Of a DNA stretch of 64,000 nucleotides, positions 24,292 through 32,921 are shown piece by piece. The position numbers and the translations under genes were made by a program. The notes under the pieces are model-generated. The model was not told the origin of the DNA. It saw only the letters and a list, made by a program, of their open reading frames with translations, and made no database searches. Source of the DNA: Streptomyces xanthophaeus. Its GTDB lineage: Bacteria; Actinomycetota; Actinomycetes; Streptomycetales; Streptomycetaceae. How positions within the stretch are numbered: position 1 is the first letter of the stretch; the number at the start of each line of letters is the position of its first letter. The stretch is from assembly GCF_000725805.1 (NCBI RefSeq), contig NZ_KL647137.1:186001-250000 (forward strand), written 5' to 3'.

Positions 24292-27051
24292 GTGGTGGCG
24301 GCGGGGCACGCTGACACGAACATCGGGCACGATGAACTGATCAAGGCGGTCGACCGCGCGCTGACCACGCACGGCCGGGCGCTGCTGACAGGACCCGCCG
24401 GAGCGGGCAAGACCGAGCTGGTCCGCGCCGTCGCGGCCGCGGCCGCGGCCCGCCGCGAGACCGTGCTGCGCCTGGCCCCCGAGGCCGCCGACCGATGGAT
24501 ACCGGAAGCCTCCGCCGCCGCCCTCCTGGCCTCCGTCCCGGGCACCGCACTGGAACGGCTCTCCGGCCCCCAGCGCACCGCCATCGCCCAGCTGTGCCGG
24601 GAGGCCGACGCGCCCCGGGCGGGCCGCGACCACGTCGCACTGCGCCTCGCCGTCGTCGAGGTGCTCCGCACCCTCGCCGCCCGCCAGCCCGTCCTCCTCG
24701 TCCTCGACAACGCCCAGTGGCTCGACGCGGAGAGCACCGACCTGCTCCGCTTCGCCCTGCGCCTCACCCCGCCCCGGGTACGGGTCCTGGTGGCCGAATG
24801 CGTCCAGGGCGGAGCCGCGGTGGGCGAGGCCCTCTGCGGTCCGGGCACCCCGGCCGTCCCGGTCCCCGCGCTCGGCGCCGACGAGGTCGCCGAGCTGCTG
24901 GTCCGCCGGGGCCTGCCCGCCCGCCTCGCCGGACGGATCCACCAGGCCAGCGGCGGGAACCCGCGCCTCGCCCTCGCCCTCGGCCAGTCCCTCGCCGGGG
25001 CCCGCGACGGCAGCGCCGACCACGCCGACACCCTGCCCGTCTCCGGCCAGGCCCGCGAAGTGGCCCGCCGCCTCCTCGCCGCGGCCCCCGCCCGCACCCG
25101 CCGTACCCTGCTGCTCGCCGCTCTCGCGGCCCGGCCCACCACCGCACTGCTGCGCCGCGCGGGCCGCCCCGACGCGGAGGCCGAGCTGGCCGAGGCGGAA
25201 CGGGCCGCGCTGGTCAGCGTGGGCGAGGACGGGGCGGTGGAGTTCACCGCGGGCGCGCTGCCCACCGCGCTGGCCGCCGATGCGGGCTGGCCCGAACGCG
25301 CCGCCGGACACGCCGCCCTCGCCGCCGCCGTCGACGATCCCGTCCAGGCCGTACGCCACCGCGCGCTGGCCGTGGACACCCCCGACCAATGGCTCGCCGC
25401 GGAGATCACCGAGGCGGCCGCCTCCTGCCGCCGCCGCGGCCAGCGGGCCCTGGCCGCCGAGCTCGGGCTGCTCGCGGCCGAACGGACGCCGTCCCACCTG
25501 GCCGGGGAGGAGCTGGCCCGGCTCGTGGCCGCCGCCGAGGACGCGGGCTGGGCGGGCCGCGCCGACCTCGCCCGCCGCGCCACCCGGGCCGTCCTGGCAC
25601 GGGACGCCTCCCCGGCCGACCGGGTACGGTCCCGGCTCGCCGTGATCGACGCCGCCGGGCAGGCGCTGGGCACCCTGGAGGAGACCTTCGCCCACGCCAC
25701 GGACGATGCCGCGGGCGATCCCGCCCTGGAGGCCGCCGTCCAGCTGCGCATCGCCTGGAAGCACAACCTGAGCGACGGCGACCCCGTCCGCTCCCGCGAC
25801 GCGGCGGCCCGGGCCGGTACCCTCGCCGCCGCGGGCGGTGACCCGGTCGCCGAGGCCATGGCCCTGACCGTACGGGCCCGGATGGGCCGGATCCTGGGGG
25901 ACCCCGACGCGGAGGACATCCTGGCCGAGGCGCTCGCCCTGCCCGCCCCCGAGGTGCCCCTCGGCATGCGCAACGCCCCGCGCTACCTCGCCGTCCGCCA
26001 CGCCCTCTTCGACGACCGCCTCGACGACGCCCGCCGCCGGCTCATGGTCCTGCTGCCCGCCGTCCAGCGCACCGGCTCGGCAGAGGACGTCTTCGAGGTG
26101 CTGCGCAGCCTCGCCGAGGTCGAACTGCGCGGAGGCCGGTGCGAGGCAGCGTCCGCCCATGCCCGGCGGGCCCTGGAGCTGACGATCGAGGCGGGCCTGT
26201 CTCCCGGCCCCGCCTGGTACGTGGCGGCCATGGCCGAGGCCATGGGCGGCAGTTTCACACGGGCCGCCGGATACGCCCGGCGCGGCATCCAGGCCTCCGA
26301 GGAGGAGCACGACCAGGTGTTCCTCTCGCGCAGCCTGCACGCGCTCGGGCTGGTCGAACTGGCCACGGGCGAGGCGGCCAAGGCGGTGGCCACCCTGCGC
26401 CGGGTCGCCGCACTGGAAGGCGCCCAGCAGGTGGTGGACCCTTCGATCCTGCGCTGGCACGGGGACCTGGCCGAGGCGCTGGTCGCCGCGGACGCACCGG
26501 AGGAGGCAGCGGCCCTGCTGGACTGCGTCGGCGCCACGGCCGCCTCCCTGGGACGGGCCGGGGTGGTCGCCGCCCTCGGCCGGGCCCGGGGCCTGTGCCT
26601 GGCCGCGCAGGGCGACGCCGATGCGGCCGTGACCGTACTGGAGGCCACGGAGCAGCAGTTCGCCGCCCTGGGGCTGCCCCTGGAACGCGGCCGTACGCTG
26701 CTGGCCCTGGCCCGGGTGGAACGGCGCCGCCGCAGGCGGGCCCCGGCCCGCGCGGCCCTGCTGGCCTCGGCCGCGGTGTTCGAGCGGGCCGGGGCGGCAC
26801 CCTGGACGGAACTCGCCGGGGAACCGGCCGCCGCCCCGGGCGAGGCGAGCGCGGCGGACGCGGTCGCCTCCCTGACCGAGGCGGAGGCCCGGCTCGCGCT
26901 GCTCGTCGGCCAGGGGGCCAGCAACCAGGAAGCCGCGGCGAAGCTGTTCCTCAGCGTCAAGACGGTCGAGGCCCGGCTGACCCGCATCTACCAGAAGCTG
27001 GGCGTACGCTCACGGGCCCAGCTGGCCACCGCCCTGCGCGGCAGCCGCTGA
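24292..27051 (+). CDS. Large LuxR-family ATPase regulator (LAL/AAA type)
   Basis: A 919-aa regulator. It has an N-terminal ATPase with Walker A GPAGAGKT (residues 34-41) and Walker B VLLVLDNAQW, a long TPR-like helical middle, and a C-terminal LuxR helix-turn-helix (LTEAEARLALLVGQGASNQE, then FLSVKTVEARLTRIYQKLG). LAL regulators integrate an ATP- or ligand-dependent signal and activate metabolic or antibiotic genes (family knowledge). The GTG at 24292 is one of several closely spaced GTGs. It stands alone, between the protease terminator and the convergent chitinase, so its target is not obvious from position. Confidence 0.9.
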   Translation: MVAAGHADTNIGHDELIKAVDRALTTHGRALLTGPAGAGKTELVRAVAAAAAARRETVLRLAPEAADRWIPEASAAALLASVPGTALERLSGPQRTAIAQLCREADAPRAGRDHVALRLAVVEVLRTLAARQPVLLVLDNAQWLDAESTDLLRFALRLTPPRVRVLVAECVQGGAAVGEALCGPGTPAVPVPALGADEVAELLVRRGLPARLAGRIHQASGGNPRLALALGQSLAGARDGSADHADTLPVSGQAREVARRLLAAAPARTRRTLLLAALAARPTTALLRRAGRPDAEAELAEAERAALVSVGEDGAVEFTAGALPTALAADAGWPERAAGHAALAAAVDDPVQAVRHRALAVDTPDQWLAAEITEAAASCRRRGQRALAAELGLLAAERTPSHLAGEELARLVAAAEDAGWAGRADLARRATRAVLARDASPADRVRSRLAVIDAAGQALGTLEETFAHATDDAAGDPALEAAVQLRIAWKHNLSDGDPVRSRDAAARAGTLAAAGGDPVAEAMALTVRARMGRILGDPDAEDILAEALALPAPEVPLGMRNAPRYLAVRHALFDDRLDDARRRLMVLLPAVQRTGSAEDVFEVLRSLAEVELRGGRCEAASAHARRALELTIEAGLSPGPAWYVAAMAEAMGGSFTRAAGYARRGIQASEEEHDQVFLSRSLHALGLVELATGEAAKAVATLRRVAALEGAQQVVDPSILRWHGDLAEALVAADAPEEAAALLDCVGATAASLGRAGVVAALGRARGLCLAAQGDADAAVTVLEATEQQFAALGLPLERGRTLLALARVERRRRRRAPARAALLASAAVFERAGAAPWTELAGEPAAAPGEASAADAVASLTEAEARLALLVGQGASNQEAAAKLFLSVKTVEARLTRIYQKLGVRSRAQLATALRGSR

Positions 27052-27075
27052 GATCCGGCCGGCCGGGCCGGGCCG

Positions 27076-27999
27076 TCAGCAGCTGAGGTTGTTCCCGGGG
27101 GTCACCCCGAGGAGCTGCGTGAAGCGCTGATAGGTGGAGATCCGGCTCTGGACCTGCGCCGGATTGCCTCCGTTGCACTCCAGCGCACCGTTGATGGAGC
27201 GGATGGTCTCGCCGAAGCCGGCGCCGTTCACCATGGCGTTGTGGGCGGTCATCGTGCCGGGCCCGTTCTGCGTGTTCCAGTACCAGAGCGCCGTCTTCAT
27301 CGCGACGGCCGGGTCCTGTTCGACGAGGTAGGGGTTGGCCAGCAGGTTGATGCCGAGGGCGTCACCGGCCGCCTTGTAGTTGAAGTTCCAGCTCAGCTGG
27401 ATCGGTCCGCGCCCGTAGTACGCGGCCTGGCCGGCCGGACAGCCGTAGGGCTGCGTCGCGTCGCAGTAGTGCGGGTAGTTGGCGGTGTTCTGTTCCACGA
27501 TGTGCACCAGACCGCCCGTCTCGTGGGAGACGTTCGCGAGGAAGGCGGCCGCCTCGCGGCGCTTGACGGTGTCGTCGCCCGTCTGCGCGAAGGCCGGGTA
27601 GGCGGACAGCGCCGCGACGAGCCCGTTGTAGGTGTAGAAGGAGTTCCGGTTCGGGAACATCTGGTTGAACTGGGCCTCGGAGACCACGAACCCGGACGGG
27701 TTGCCGGTGCCCGGGTCGGGGTCCTGGCCCCCGCCGCCACCGCAGGCGCCCTGGTCCGACCAGACGCCCCACTGTCCGGTGGTGCCGGGCGTCTCGCCCT
27801 GGGTCCACCACTTGGCCTGCCAGTTGTGTCCGTTGTGCGAGGCGCTCTGGCCGTTCGTGTAGACGGCGGAGGAGGTCCACGATCCGGCGCAGGCGGCGGC
27901 CGCGGCGGCGGGGGAGGAGGGGAGGGTCAGAGCCAGGCCGGCGGTGACGGCTGCGGCGGCGGCCAGGGACAGGGCGCGGCGGCGAAATGCGCGTATCAC
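27076..27999 (-). CDS. Secreted GH19 chitinase with chitin-binding module
   Basis: A 307-aa enzyme with a signal peptide (1-35), a CBM5/12-type chitin-binding module (about 36-85; HNGHNWQAKWWTQGETPG), a Gly/Pro linker and a GH19 catalytic domain (about 100-307) carrying the catalytic SHETGG glutamate and YYGRGPIQLSWNFNY. It hydrolyses chitin outside the cell. Two DasR-type palindromes flank the -35 of its promoter (28063-28090), so repression by DasR and induction by chitin-derived amino sugars is expected. Confidence 0.96.
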   Translation of the reverse strand: MIRAFRRRALSLAAAAAVTAGLALTLPSSPAAAAAACAGSWTSSAVYTNGQSASHNGHNWQAKWWTQGETPGTTGQWGVWSDQGACGGGGGQDPDPGTGNPSGFVVSEAQFNQMFPNRNSFYTYNGLVAALSAYPAFAQTGDDTVKRREAAAFLANVSHETGGLVHIVEQNTANYPHYCDATQPYGCPAGQAAYYGRGPIQLSWNFNYKAAGDALGINLLANPYLVEQDPAVAMKTALWYWNTQNGPGTMTAHNAMVNGAGFGETIRSINGALECNGGNPAQVQSRISTYQRFTQLLGVTPGNNLSC

Positions 28000-28062
28000 G
28001 TAACTGCTCCTTCAGTGGGGGGAGTTGCCGTGGGGGCGGCGACTACGCCACTGAAGCGAAAA

Positions 28063-28090
28063 TGGTCTGGACCTGTCAAGGTCTAGACCA
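28063..28090 (-). promoter_or_regulatory. Two DasR-type (dre) operators around the chitinase -35
   Basis: Plus strand TGGTCTGGACCT at 28063-28074 and AGGTCTAGACCA at 28079-28090 both match the TGGTCTAGACCA dre core. Read on the minus strand, TTGACA (28074-28079) lies between them as a consensus -35. This is the classical Streptomyces chitinase promoter design. Confidence 0.85.
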
Positions 28091-28113
28091 AGGAGATATC
28101 GTGTGGGGGCATG

Positions 28114-28151
28114 CCCCGGCCCCGGCGCGAGTGATCGCGCCGGGGCCGGGG
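28114..28151. terminator. Terminator hairpin of the rodlin gene
   Basis: A perfect 17-bp G/C inverted repeat (arm CCCCGGCCCCGGCGCGA) with a GTGA loop, 7 bp beyond the rodlin stop on the minus strand. Confidence 0.9.
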
Positions 28152-28158
28152 CGGGCGG

Positions 28159-28572
28159 TCAGCTGCCTGCGGAGAGGTTGCCGGAGAGCACCGGGATGTT
28201 GCTGAGGATGTGCGAGGCGGAGTCGTCGCCCTTGGCCTGAGTGGAGTTCTCGGCGCACTGCTGGTTCTGCGGGTTCGCCAGGACGTTGACGTCCTGGACG
28301 CCGACGTTGGCGATGACCGCCAGCAGGGACTGGGCGTTGACCTTCGCGGGAAGGCCGATGCACAGCTTGTTCAGGGAGCCCTGGACGGCGCTGAGCTGCG
28401 GGCTCATCTTGCCGTGGGTCTCCTGGTTGCCGTAGATCTGCGCGGCGTTGTTCCCGTTGACCGTGTTGACGCCGTTGTCGTTGCCGATCGCCATCGCCGG
28501 GGTGGCTACGGCGGCGCCCGCACCCAGGACGGAGGCGGTGACCGCAGCGGTGGCCATGAGCTTCTTGAGCAT
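28159..28572 (-). CDS. Rodlin (RdlA/RdlB-type spore-sheath protein)
   Basis: A 137-aa secreted protein with a signal peptide (MLKKLMATAAVTASVLGAGA) and the rodlin signature region with THGKMSPQLSAVQGSLNKLC. Rodlins pack with chaplins to make the rodlet layer on aerial hyphae and spores (established). Only one rodlin gene is visible here, while many streptomycetes have a divergent pair. ATG 28572 is preferred; the longer frame to 28602 adds a non-signal segment. The mature part is Asn/Gln-rich with two conserved cysteines. Confidence 0.92.
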   Translation of the reverse strand: MLKKLMATAAVTASVLGAGAAVATPAMAIGNDNGVNTVNGNNAAQIYGNQETHGKMSPQLSAVQGSLNKLCIGLPAKVNAQSLLAVIANVGVQDVNVLANPQNQQCAENSTQAKGDDSASHILSNIPVLSGNLSAGS

Positions 28573-28760
28573 GTGGGGGATCCTTCTGTCGCACTGTCGC
28601 ATGAGATAGCTGCCCTCGGCGGGACGCGCTGATCAACTGCTGTAGGCGCCTGTGGTTATCCCCAGTCACCCGGGTGGCTCAATCCCGGGGTGCACCGGCC
28701 GCTCGGGGTGGCCCGGTCCCGCCGCCGTGGCGGCGAGACTGAGCTCCTCGGGTCCGAGGG

Positions 28761-28952
28761 TCAGCCGGTCTTGCGGCGGACCTTCTTGTTCTTGCCGCCG
28801 GCGCCGCTGCTGGCGCCCTGGACCTTCGCCCGGCTCTGGTGCGCCTGCTGGGACTGGGCATTCGCCGCGTTGCGCTCCAGCGCCTCCCGGAACTTGCGCT
28901 TGGCCGCGTCGGCCGGCGACTCGTCCTGCGGGGTGTCTGTTTCGTCTGCCAT
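28761..28952 (-). CDS. DUF5302-type small basic protein
   Basis: A 63-aa hydrophilic protein (MADETDTPQDESPADAAKRK at the start, a basic GGKNKKVRRKTG end) with a near-perfect AGGAGGA ribosome-binding site. It matches the short actinobacterial DUF5302 family, of unknown function. It is probably monocistronic. Confidence 0.8.
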   Translation of the reverse strand: MADETDTPQDESPADAAKRKFREALERNAANAQSQQAHQSRAKVQGASSGAGGKNKKVRRKTG

Positions 28953-29077
28953 TCGTCCTCCTGGGGTGATCAAGCCGTTTCAGTCTGTCAGCTCGGGTGC
29001 CCGCTGACCAGCGAGTTCCCCGGGAGCGGCGCTCACCGGGCCCGTTCGGCTCCGGTGGGGCGCGGGCGGAGCCGGAG

Positions 29078-29098
29078 CCCCCAAGGATTGCTTGGGGG
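29078..29098 (+). other. Hairpin in the fpr-like upstream region
   Basis: An 8-bp perfect stem (CCCCCAAG / CTTGGGGG) with a GATTG loop, followed by a short AT-rich stretch with a second small palindrome (CATAA...TTATG, 29102-29118). No plus-strand gene ends here, so it is either a stray terminator or part of the leader of the downstream reductase. Confidence 0.4.
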
Positions 29099-29211
29099 TG
29101 TCATAAGTTCTAATTATGAGGCCATAAACTGCCACCCGGTGCTGGATTAGGGTTACCTCAGTTTAAGGTCGTCCTTGATCAAGCTTGTTGTCGCTCGAAG
29201 GGAAACTCGTC

Positions 29212-30573
29212 ATGCCTCGCCCCCTGCGGGTCGCAATCGTCGGTGCCGGTCCCGCAGGGATCTACGCGGCGGACGCGCTGCTGAAGTCCGAGACCGCCGC
29301 CGAGCCCGGCGTGTCCATCGACCTCTTCGAGAAGATGCCCGCGCCCTTCGGGCTGATCCGGTACGGCGTCGCCCCCGACCACCCCCGCATCAAGGGCATC
29401 ATCACCGCCCTGCACCAGGTGCTCGACAAGCCGCAGGTCCGCCTCTTCGGCAACGTCGACTACCCGAACGACATCAGCCTCGACGAGCTGCGCTCGTTCT
29501 ACGACGCCGTGATCTTCTCCACCGGCGCCACCGCCGACCGTGAGCTGAAGATCCCGGGCGTCGACCTGGAGGGCTCCTACGGCGCCGCCGACTTCGTCTC
29601 CTGGTACGACGGCCACCCGGACGTCCCCCGCACCTGGCCGCTGGAGGCCGAGAAGGTCGCGGTGCTGGGCGTCGGCAACGTCGCCCTCGACGTCGCCCGG
29701 ATCCTGGCGAAGACCGCCGAGGAACTGCTGCCGACCGAGATACCCGCGAACGTCCACGAGGGCCTCAAGGCCAACAAGGCGCTCGAGGTGCACGTCTTCG
29801 GACGCCGCGGCCCGGCCCAGGCCAAGTTCAGCCCCATGGAGCTGCGCGAACTGGACCACTCGCCCAACATCGAGGTCATCGTCAACCCCGAGGACATCGA
29901 CTACGACGACGGCTCCATCGCCACCCGCCGCGCCAACAAGCAGGCCGACATGGTGGCCAAGACGCTCGAGAACTGGGCGATCCGCGACATCGGCGACCGT
30001 CCCCACAAGCTCTTCCTGCACTTCTTCGAGTCCCCCACCGAGGTGCTCGGCGAGGACGGCAAGGTCGTCGGACTGCGCACCGAGCGCACCGAACTCGACG
30101 GCACCGGCAACGTCAAGGGCACCGGCCGGTTCACCGACTGGGACGTCCAGTCCGTCTACCGGGCCGTGGGCTACCTCTCCGACGAACTGCCCAAGCTCCC
30201 CTGGGACGTGGCGTCCGGGACCGTCCCCGACGAGGCCGGCCGCGTGATCGAGGCCGGGTCCCACCTCCAGTCGACGTACGTCACCGGCTGGATCCGGCGC
30301 GGCCCCATCGGTCTGATCGGCCACACCAAGGGCGACGCCAACGAGACCGTCGCCAGCCTGCTCGCCGACCACGCGGAAGGCCGCCTGCACGCCCCGGCGG
30401 AGCCCGGCCCGGAGGCCGTCGAGGCCTTCCTCGCCGAGCGGAGCGTGCGCTACACCACGTGGGAGGGCTGGTACCGCCTCGACGCCGCGGAGAAGGCCCT
30501 CGGTGAGCCCCAGGGCCGCGACCGCGTGAAGATCGTCGAGCGCGAGGACATGCTGGACGCGAGCGGAGCCTGA
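29212..30573 (+). CDS. FAD-dependent ferredoxin-NADP+ reductase (FprA-type)
   Basis: A 453-aa adrenodoxin-reductase-like flavoprotein. The FAD motif is AIVGAGPAGIYAAD at the N-terminus, the second Rossmann motif is VAVLGVGNVALDVARIL, and a GWIRRGPIGLIGHTKGDANET segment closes the FAD site. It passes electrons from NADPH to ferredoxin, which could feed P450s such as the two in this window, although that pairing is only inference. ATG 29212 follows GAAGGGAAAC. A bidirectional terminator lies 5 bp after the stop. Confidence 0.94.
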   Translation: MPRPLRVAIVGAGPAGIYAADALLKSETAAEPGVSIDLFEKMPAPFGLIRYGVAPDHPRIKGIITALHQVLDKPQVRLFGNVDYPNDISLDELRSFYDAVIFSTGATADRELKIPGVDLEGSYGAADFVSWYDGHPDVPRTWPLEAEKVAVLGVGNVALDVARILAKTAEELLPTEIPANVHEGLKANKALEVHVFGRRGPAQAKFSPMELRELDHSPNIEVIVNPEDIDYDDGSIATRRANKQADMVAKTLENWAIRDIGDRPHKLFLHFFESPTEVLGEDGKVVGLRTERTELDGTGNVKGTGRFTDWDVQSVYRAVGYLSDELPKLPWDVASGTVPDEAGRVIEAGSHLQSTYVTGWIRRGPIGLIGHTKGDANETVASLLADHAEGRLHAPAEPGPEAVEAFLAERSVRYTTWEGWYRLDAAEKALGEPQGRDRVKIVEREDMLDASGA

Positions 30574-30578
30574 CCGCG

Positions 30579-30615
30579 GAGGGGGCCGGGACCCGGACGG
30601 GGTCCCGGCCCCCTC
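30579..30615. terminator. Bidirectional terminator
   Basis: A perfect 16-bp stem (GAGGGGGCCGGGACCC arm) with a GGACG loop between the convergent reductase gene and the gene at 30622. Confidence 0.92.
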
Positions 30616-30621
30616 GCGCGT

Positions 30622-31119
30622 TCAGTCCCTGACGGACACGATCTTGCGGGTGGCGAGGTCCGCCTGCACGAACACCTGGGTCGTGTCACTGCCCCAGGTC
30701 AGCGTGACCGTGGCAGCGGCCTTGCCCATCCCGTTGCCCGTGGAGGTCACCTTCCACTTCAGGGGCACGTTCTGGGCGCGCAGCACACCGTCGGCGTGGT
30801 TGTTCTCCTCCCACTGCGCCAGCTCCGCCCGGAGCGGCTCGGAGAGGTAGAAGGTGCGCAGCTGCTCCGCGGTCCGCCCGTCGCCGTCGTACACCGCGTC
30901 GATGTAGGCGCCGTAGAAATCGGCGATCCGGGTGAAGGCACCCTCGGGGCTGCCTGAGACGGACGGAGCGCCGGCCGCGGCCCGCGGTGCGGCGGCCGGG
31001 GCGCCCCCGGCGTCGGCGGACGCCGAGGCGCCCGTGAAGAGGGCGAGGGTGAGTGCGGCCGCGGCCGCGGTGGCCGTGAGGGCGACGGCAGTGGTGCGCC
31101 GGGCGGGAAGCTTGGGCAT
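30622..31119 (-). CDS. Secreted hypothetical protein
   Basis: A 165-aa protein with a signal peptide (MPKLPARRTTAVALTATAAA, then LTLALF) and a small alpha+beta domain (FTRIADFYGAYIDAVYDGDG, then TAEQLRTFYLSEPLRAELAQ). It looks like a one-domain extracellular protein. I do not recognise its function. Monocistronic, with the shared terminator downstream. Confidence 0.75.
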   Translation of the reverse strand: MPKLPARRTTAVALTATAAAAALTLALFTGASASADAGGAPAAAPRAAAGAPSVSGSPEGAFTRIADFYGAYIDAVYDGDGRTAEQLRTFYLSEPLRAELAQWEENNHADGVLRAQNVPLKWKVTSTGNGMGKAAATVTLTWGSDTTQVFVQADLATRKIVSVRD

Positions 31120-31208
31120 GGTGCGGAACCTTTCCCCGTGGTGGACGACTGCCCCCAGTGACGCCGCCGAGCTCCCGCCCGGTTTGCGGAATGTGTGAAA
31201 TGGCCGGA

Positions 31209-32498
31209 TTATGCCTCCGGTGGGGCGGCCAGGCAGGTGAGGGCCGCCGCCGTCAGCGCCCGCACGCCCGCCGGGAGCGCCGTGCGCACGTCCGGCGCGA
31301 AATCCGGCGCGTGGTTCGCGGGGAGCGCCGCCAGTTTCTGCGCCGCGTCCGCGCCCGGGGCGGCCGACCAGGCCGCGGGCCCGATCACCCCCAGCATCCA
31401 GTAGGCGAGGCGCACCCCTTCCGCGCCGTGCAGCTCCCGCCCGGCGTCGCCGAACAGCGCGAAGTCCTCCGTGGCCAGCGACGGCGGCCACATGGCCACC
31501 CGCCCGGGGCCGAATTCCGCCAGGTGGGCGGAGCGGACCGCGGCCGTCGTCGCCGGATCGGGATGCGTGACGGGCGAGGAGGACACGCGCACGACCTCCG
31601 GCTCCCGGGGGCAGTCCGCCGCCGCGCACTCGGCGCGGACGATCCGCTCCACCGCCGCTGCCGCCCGCGCGAGCGCCGCCTGACCGGCCGCCCGTACGGT
31701 GACGGCCAGCTCGGCGCGGTCGGGGACCACGTTGGCCCGGTCGCCCGCGTGGAACGCCCCGACCGTGACGGCCACCTGTTCCGAGGGCGCAGCCTCCCGG
31801 GCCACCACCGTCTGCAGCCGGGTCACCACGTGGGCCGCGGTGACCACCGGGTCCACGGTCAGGTGCGGGGCCCCCGCGTGCCCGCCCCGGCCGTGCACCA
31901 CGATCGCGAAGGTCACGCTCCCCGCGGTCATCGGCCCGTACCCGTGGGCCACCATCCCGGAGGGCAGCGGCGCCGCGTGCTGGGCCAGGACGGCGTCCGG
32001 GCGCCCCGTCCGCTCGTACAGCCCGTCCGCCAGCATGGCCCGGGCGCCCTCCAAGGTCTCCTCCGCGGGCTGGCCCACGACGATCAGCGTGCCCCGGCGG
32101 GCCTGCGGCGAGCGGGCCAGCAGCGAGGCCGCTCCCGCCGCCGCGGCCAGGTGCAGGTCGTGCCCGCAGGCGTGGGCCGCCTCGCCCTCGCTCGCGTACG
32201 CCAGCCCGGTGGTCTCCCGCACCGGCAGGGCGTCCAGCTCCGCCCGCAGCACGACCGTCGGGCCCTCGCCGCCGCGCAGCACCCCGGCCACGCCGTGTCC
32301 GCCGATCCCGCGCGTGGTCTCGTATCCCGCGGCCTCCAGCCAGTCCGCGAACCGGCCGGCCGTGCGCTCCTCGGCGCCCGACAGCTCGGGATGGCGGTGC
32401 AGGTCCAGGTAGAAGGTCGTCAGTGGCCGTACGAGAGCGGCCAGTCCGGGGAGTTCGGCGCGTTCGGCTGGTTCGGCTCGCTCGGTCATGCCGTCCAT
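31209..32498 (-). CDS. M20-family amidohydrolase (peptidase/hippuricase type)
   Basis: A 429-aa metal-dependent amidohydrolase with metal-binding motifs LHRHPELSGAEE, ACGHDLHLA, GQPAEETLEGA, GRGGHAGAPH and SLATEDFALFG. Family members hydrolyse N-acyl amino acids or peptides. ATG 32498 and ATG 32489 are both possible; neither has a strong ribosome-binding site. It is divergent from the RiPP precursor gene, but no family logic ties it firmly to that cluster; removal of an acyl or peptide group is possible. Confidence 0.88.
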   Translation of the reverse strand: MDGMTERAEPAERAELPGLAALVRPLTTFYLDLHRHPELSGAEERTAGRFADWLEAAGYETTRGIGGHGVAGVLRGGEGPTVVLRAELDALPVRETTGLAYASEGEAAHACGHDLHLAAAAGAASLLARSPQARRGTLIVVGQPAEETLEGARAMLADGLYERTGRPDAVLAQHAAPLPSGMVAHGYGPMTAGSVTFAIVVHGRGGHAGAPHLTVDPVVTAAHVVTRLQTVVAREAAPSEQVAVTVGAFHAGDRANVVPDRAELAVTVRAAGQAALARAAAAVERIVRAECAAADCPREPEVVRVSSSPVTHPDPATTAAVRSAHLAEFGPGRVAMWPPSLATEDFALFGDAGRELHGAEGVRLAYWMLGVIGPAAWSAAPGADAAQKLAALPANHAPDFAPDVRTALPAGVRALTAAALTCLAAPPEA

Positions 32499-32533
32499 GA
32501 TCGGGCAGGGTCCCGCGGGGCGGGCCGCCAGGG

Positions 32534-32563
32534 CGCTGACACTTCCTGTCAGCGAGGTGACAG
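32534..32563 (+). promoter_or_regulatory. Palindromic and direct TGACA repeats ahead of the RiPP precursor
   Basis: A perfect 8-bp inverted repeat CGCTGACA (32534-32541) / TGTCAGCG (32547-32554) is followed by another TGACAG (32558-32563). Read another way, GTCAGCG at 32548 and GACAGCG at 32559 are direct repeats exactly 11 bp apart, as SARP proteins like. It lies about 92 bp upstream of the precursor start, in a region divergent from the M20 gene. Confidence 0.5.
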
Positions 32564-32654
32564 CGGTACGCCGGGTCCGGTGCAGGTGCGAGCGGTTCTG
32601 ATGGGAGGGCACCACCAGCAGCACCCACCGACCGCACCAGTTGAAGGAGTCACC

Positions 32655-32828
32655 ATGGAGAAGTCGCCGCTCGCCTCGCTCGCCGACGAGATCCTCGAGC
32701 TCGAGTCCGAGACCTTCGAGATCTCCGACTACTCGGACGCCAGCGAGGTCGTGCTCGCCGGTTCCACGAGCTGCAGCTCGACCTCGACCTGTTCCTCGAC
32801 CACCAGCACGACCTCCTGCAGCGCCTGA
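32655..32828 (+). CDS. RiPP precursor peptide (thiazolyl/azole peptide type)
   Basis: A 57-aa peptide with AAGGAG upstream of ATG 32655. Residues 1-36 form an acidic leader (LASLADEILELESETFEISD, then YSDASEVVLAG), the pattern of thiopeptide-type precursors. The core, residues 37-57, contains only Ser (10), Thr (7), Cys (3: residues 40, 46, 55) and one final Ala, starting STSCSSTSTC. The Cys, Ser and Thr can become thiazoles, oxazoles or dehydro-residues by the YcaO, dehydrogenase and split LanB encoded next door. It runs on the plus strand and converges on YcaO-1 with a strong terminator between them. Confidence 0.92.
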   Translation: MEKSPLASLADEILELESETFEISDYSDASEVVLAGSTSCSSTSTCSSTTSTTSCSA

Positions 32829-32848
32829 CCCGTCACGGCGTACGCACA

Positions 32849-32890
32849 CCGGTGCCCCGGCCCCCGCGCGAGCGGGGACCGGGGCACCGG
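32849..32890. terminator. Bidirectional terminator of the RiPP precursor and YcaO-1
   Basis: A long G/C hairpin (CCGGTGCCCCGG arm with CCGGGGCACCGG, extended inside by CCCCGC/GCGGGG and a GCGA loop) between the convergent stops at 32828 and 32922. Confidence 0.88.
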
Positions 32891-32921
32891 CCGTACTGCA
32901 CCCCGGCCGGGCGGGGCCGGG

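Noticed and set aside
29102..29180. Iron-box-like TTAGGGTTACCTCA upstream of the reductase
   Set aside because: It keeps only part of the DmdR/IdeR consensus and lacks the symmetric second half; too weak to call.
31209..32498. The M20 amidohydrolase as part of the RiPP cluster
   Set aside because: It is divergent from the precursor with its own gap and no overlap; membership is possible but nothing in the sequence shows it.
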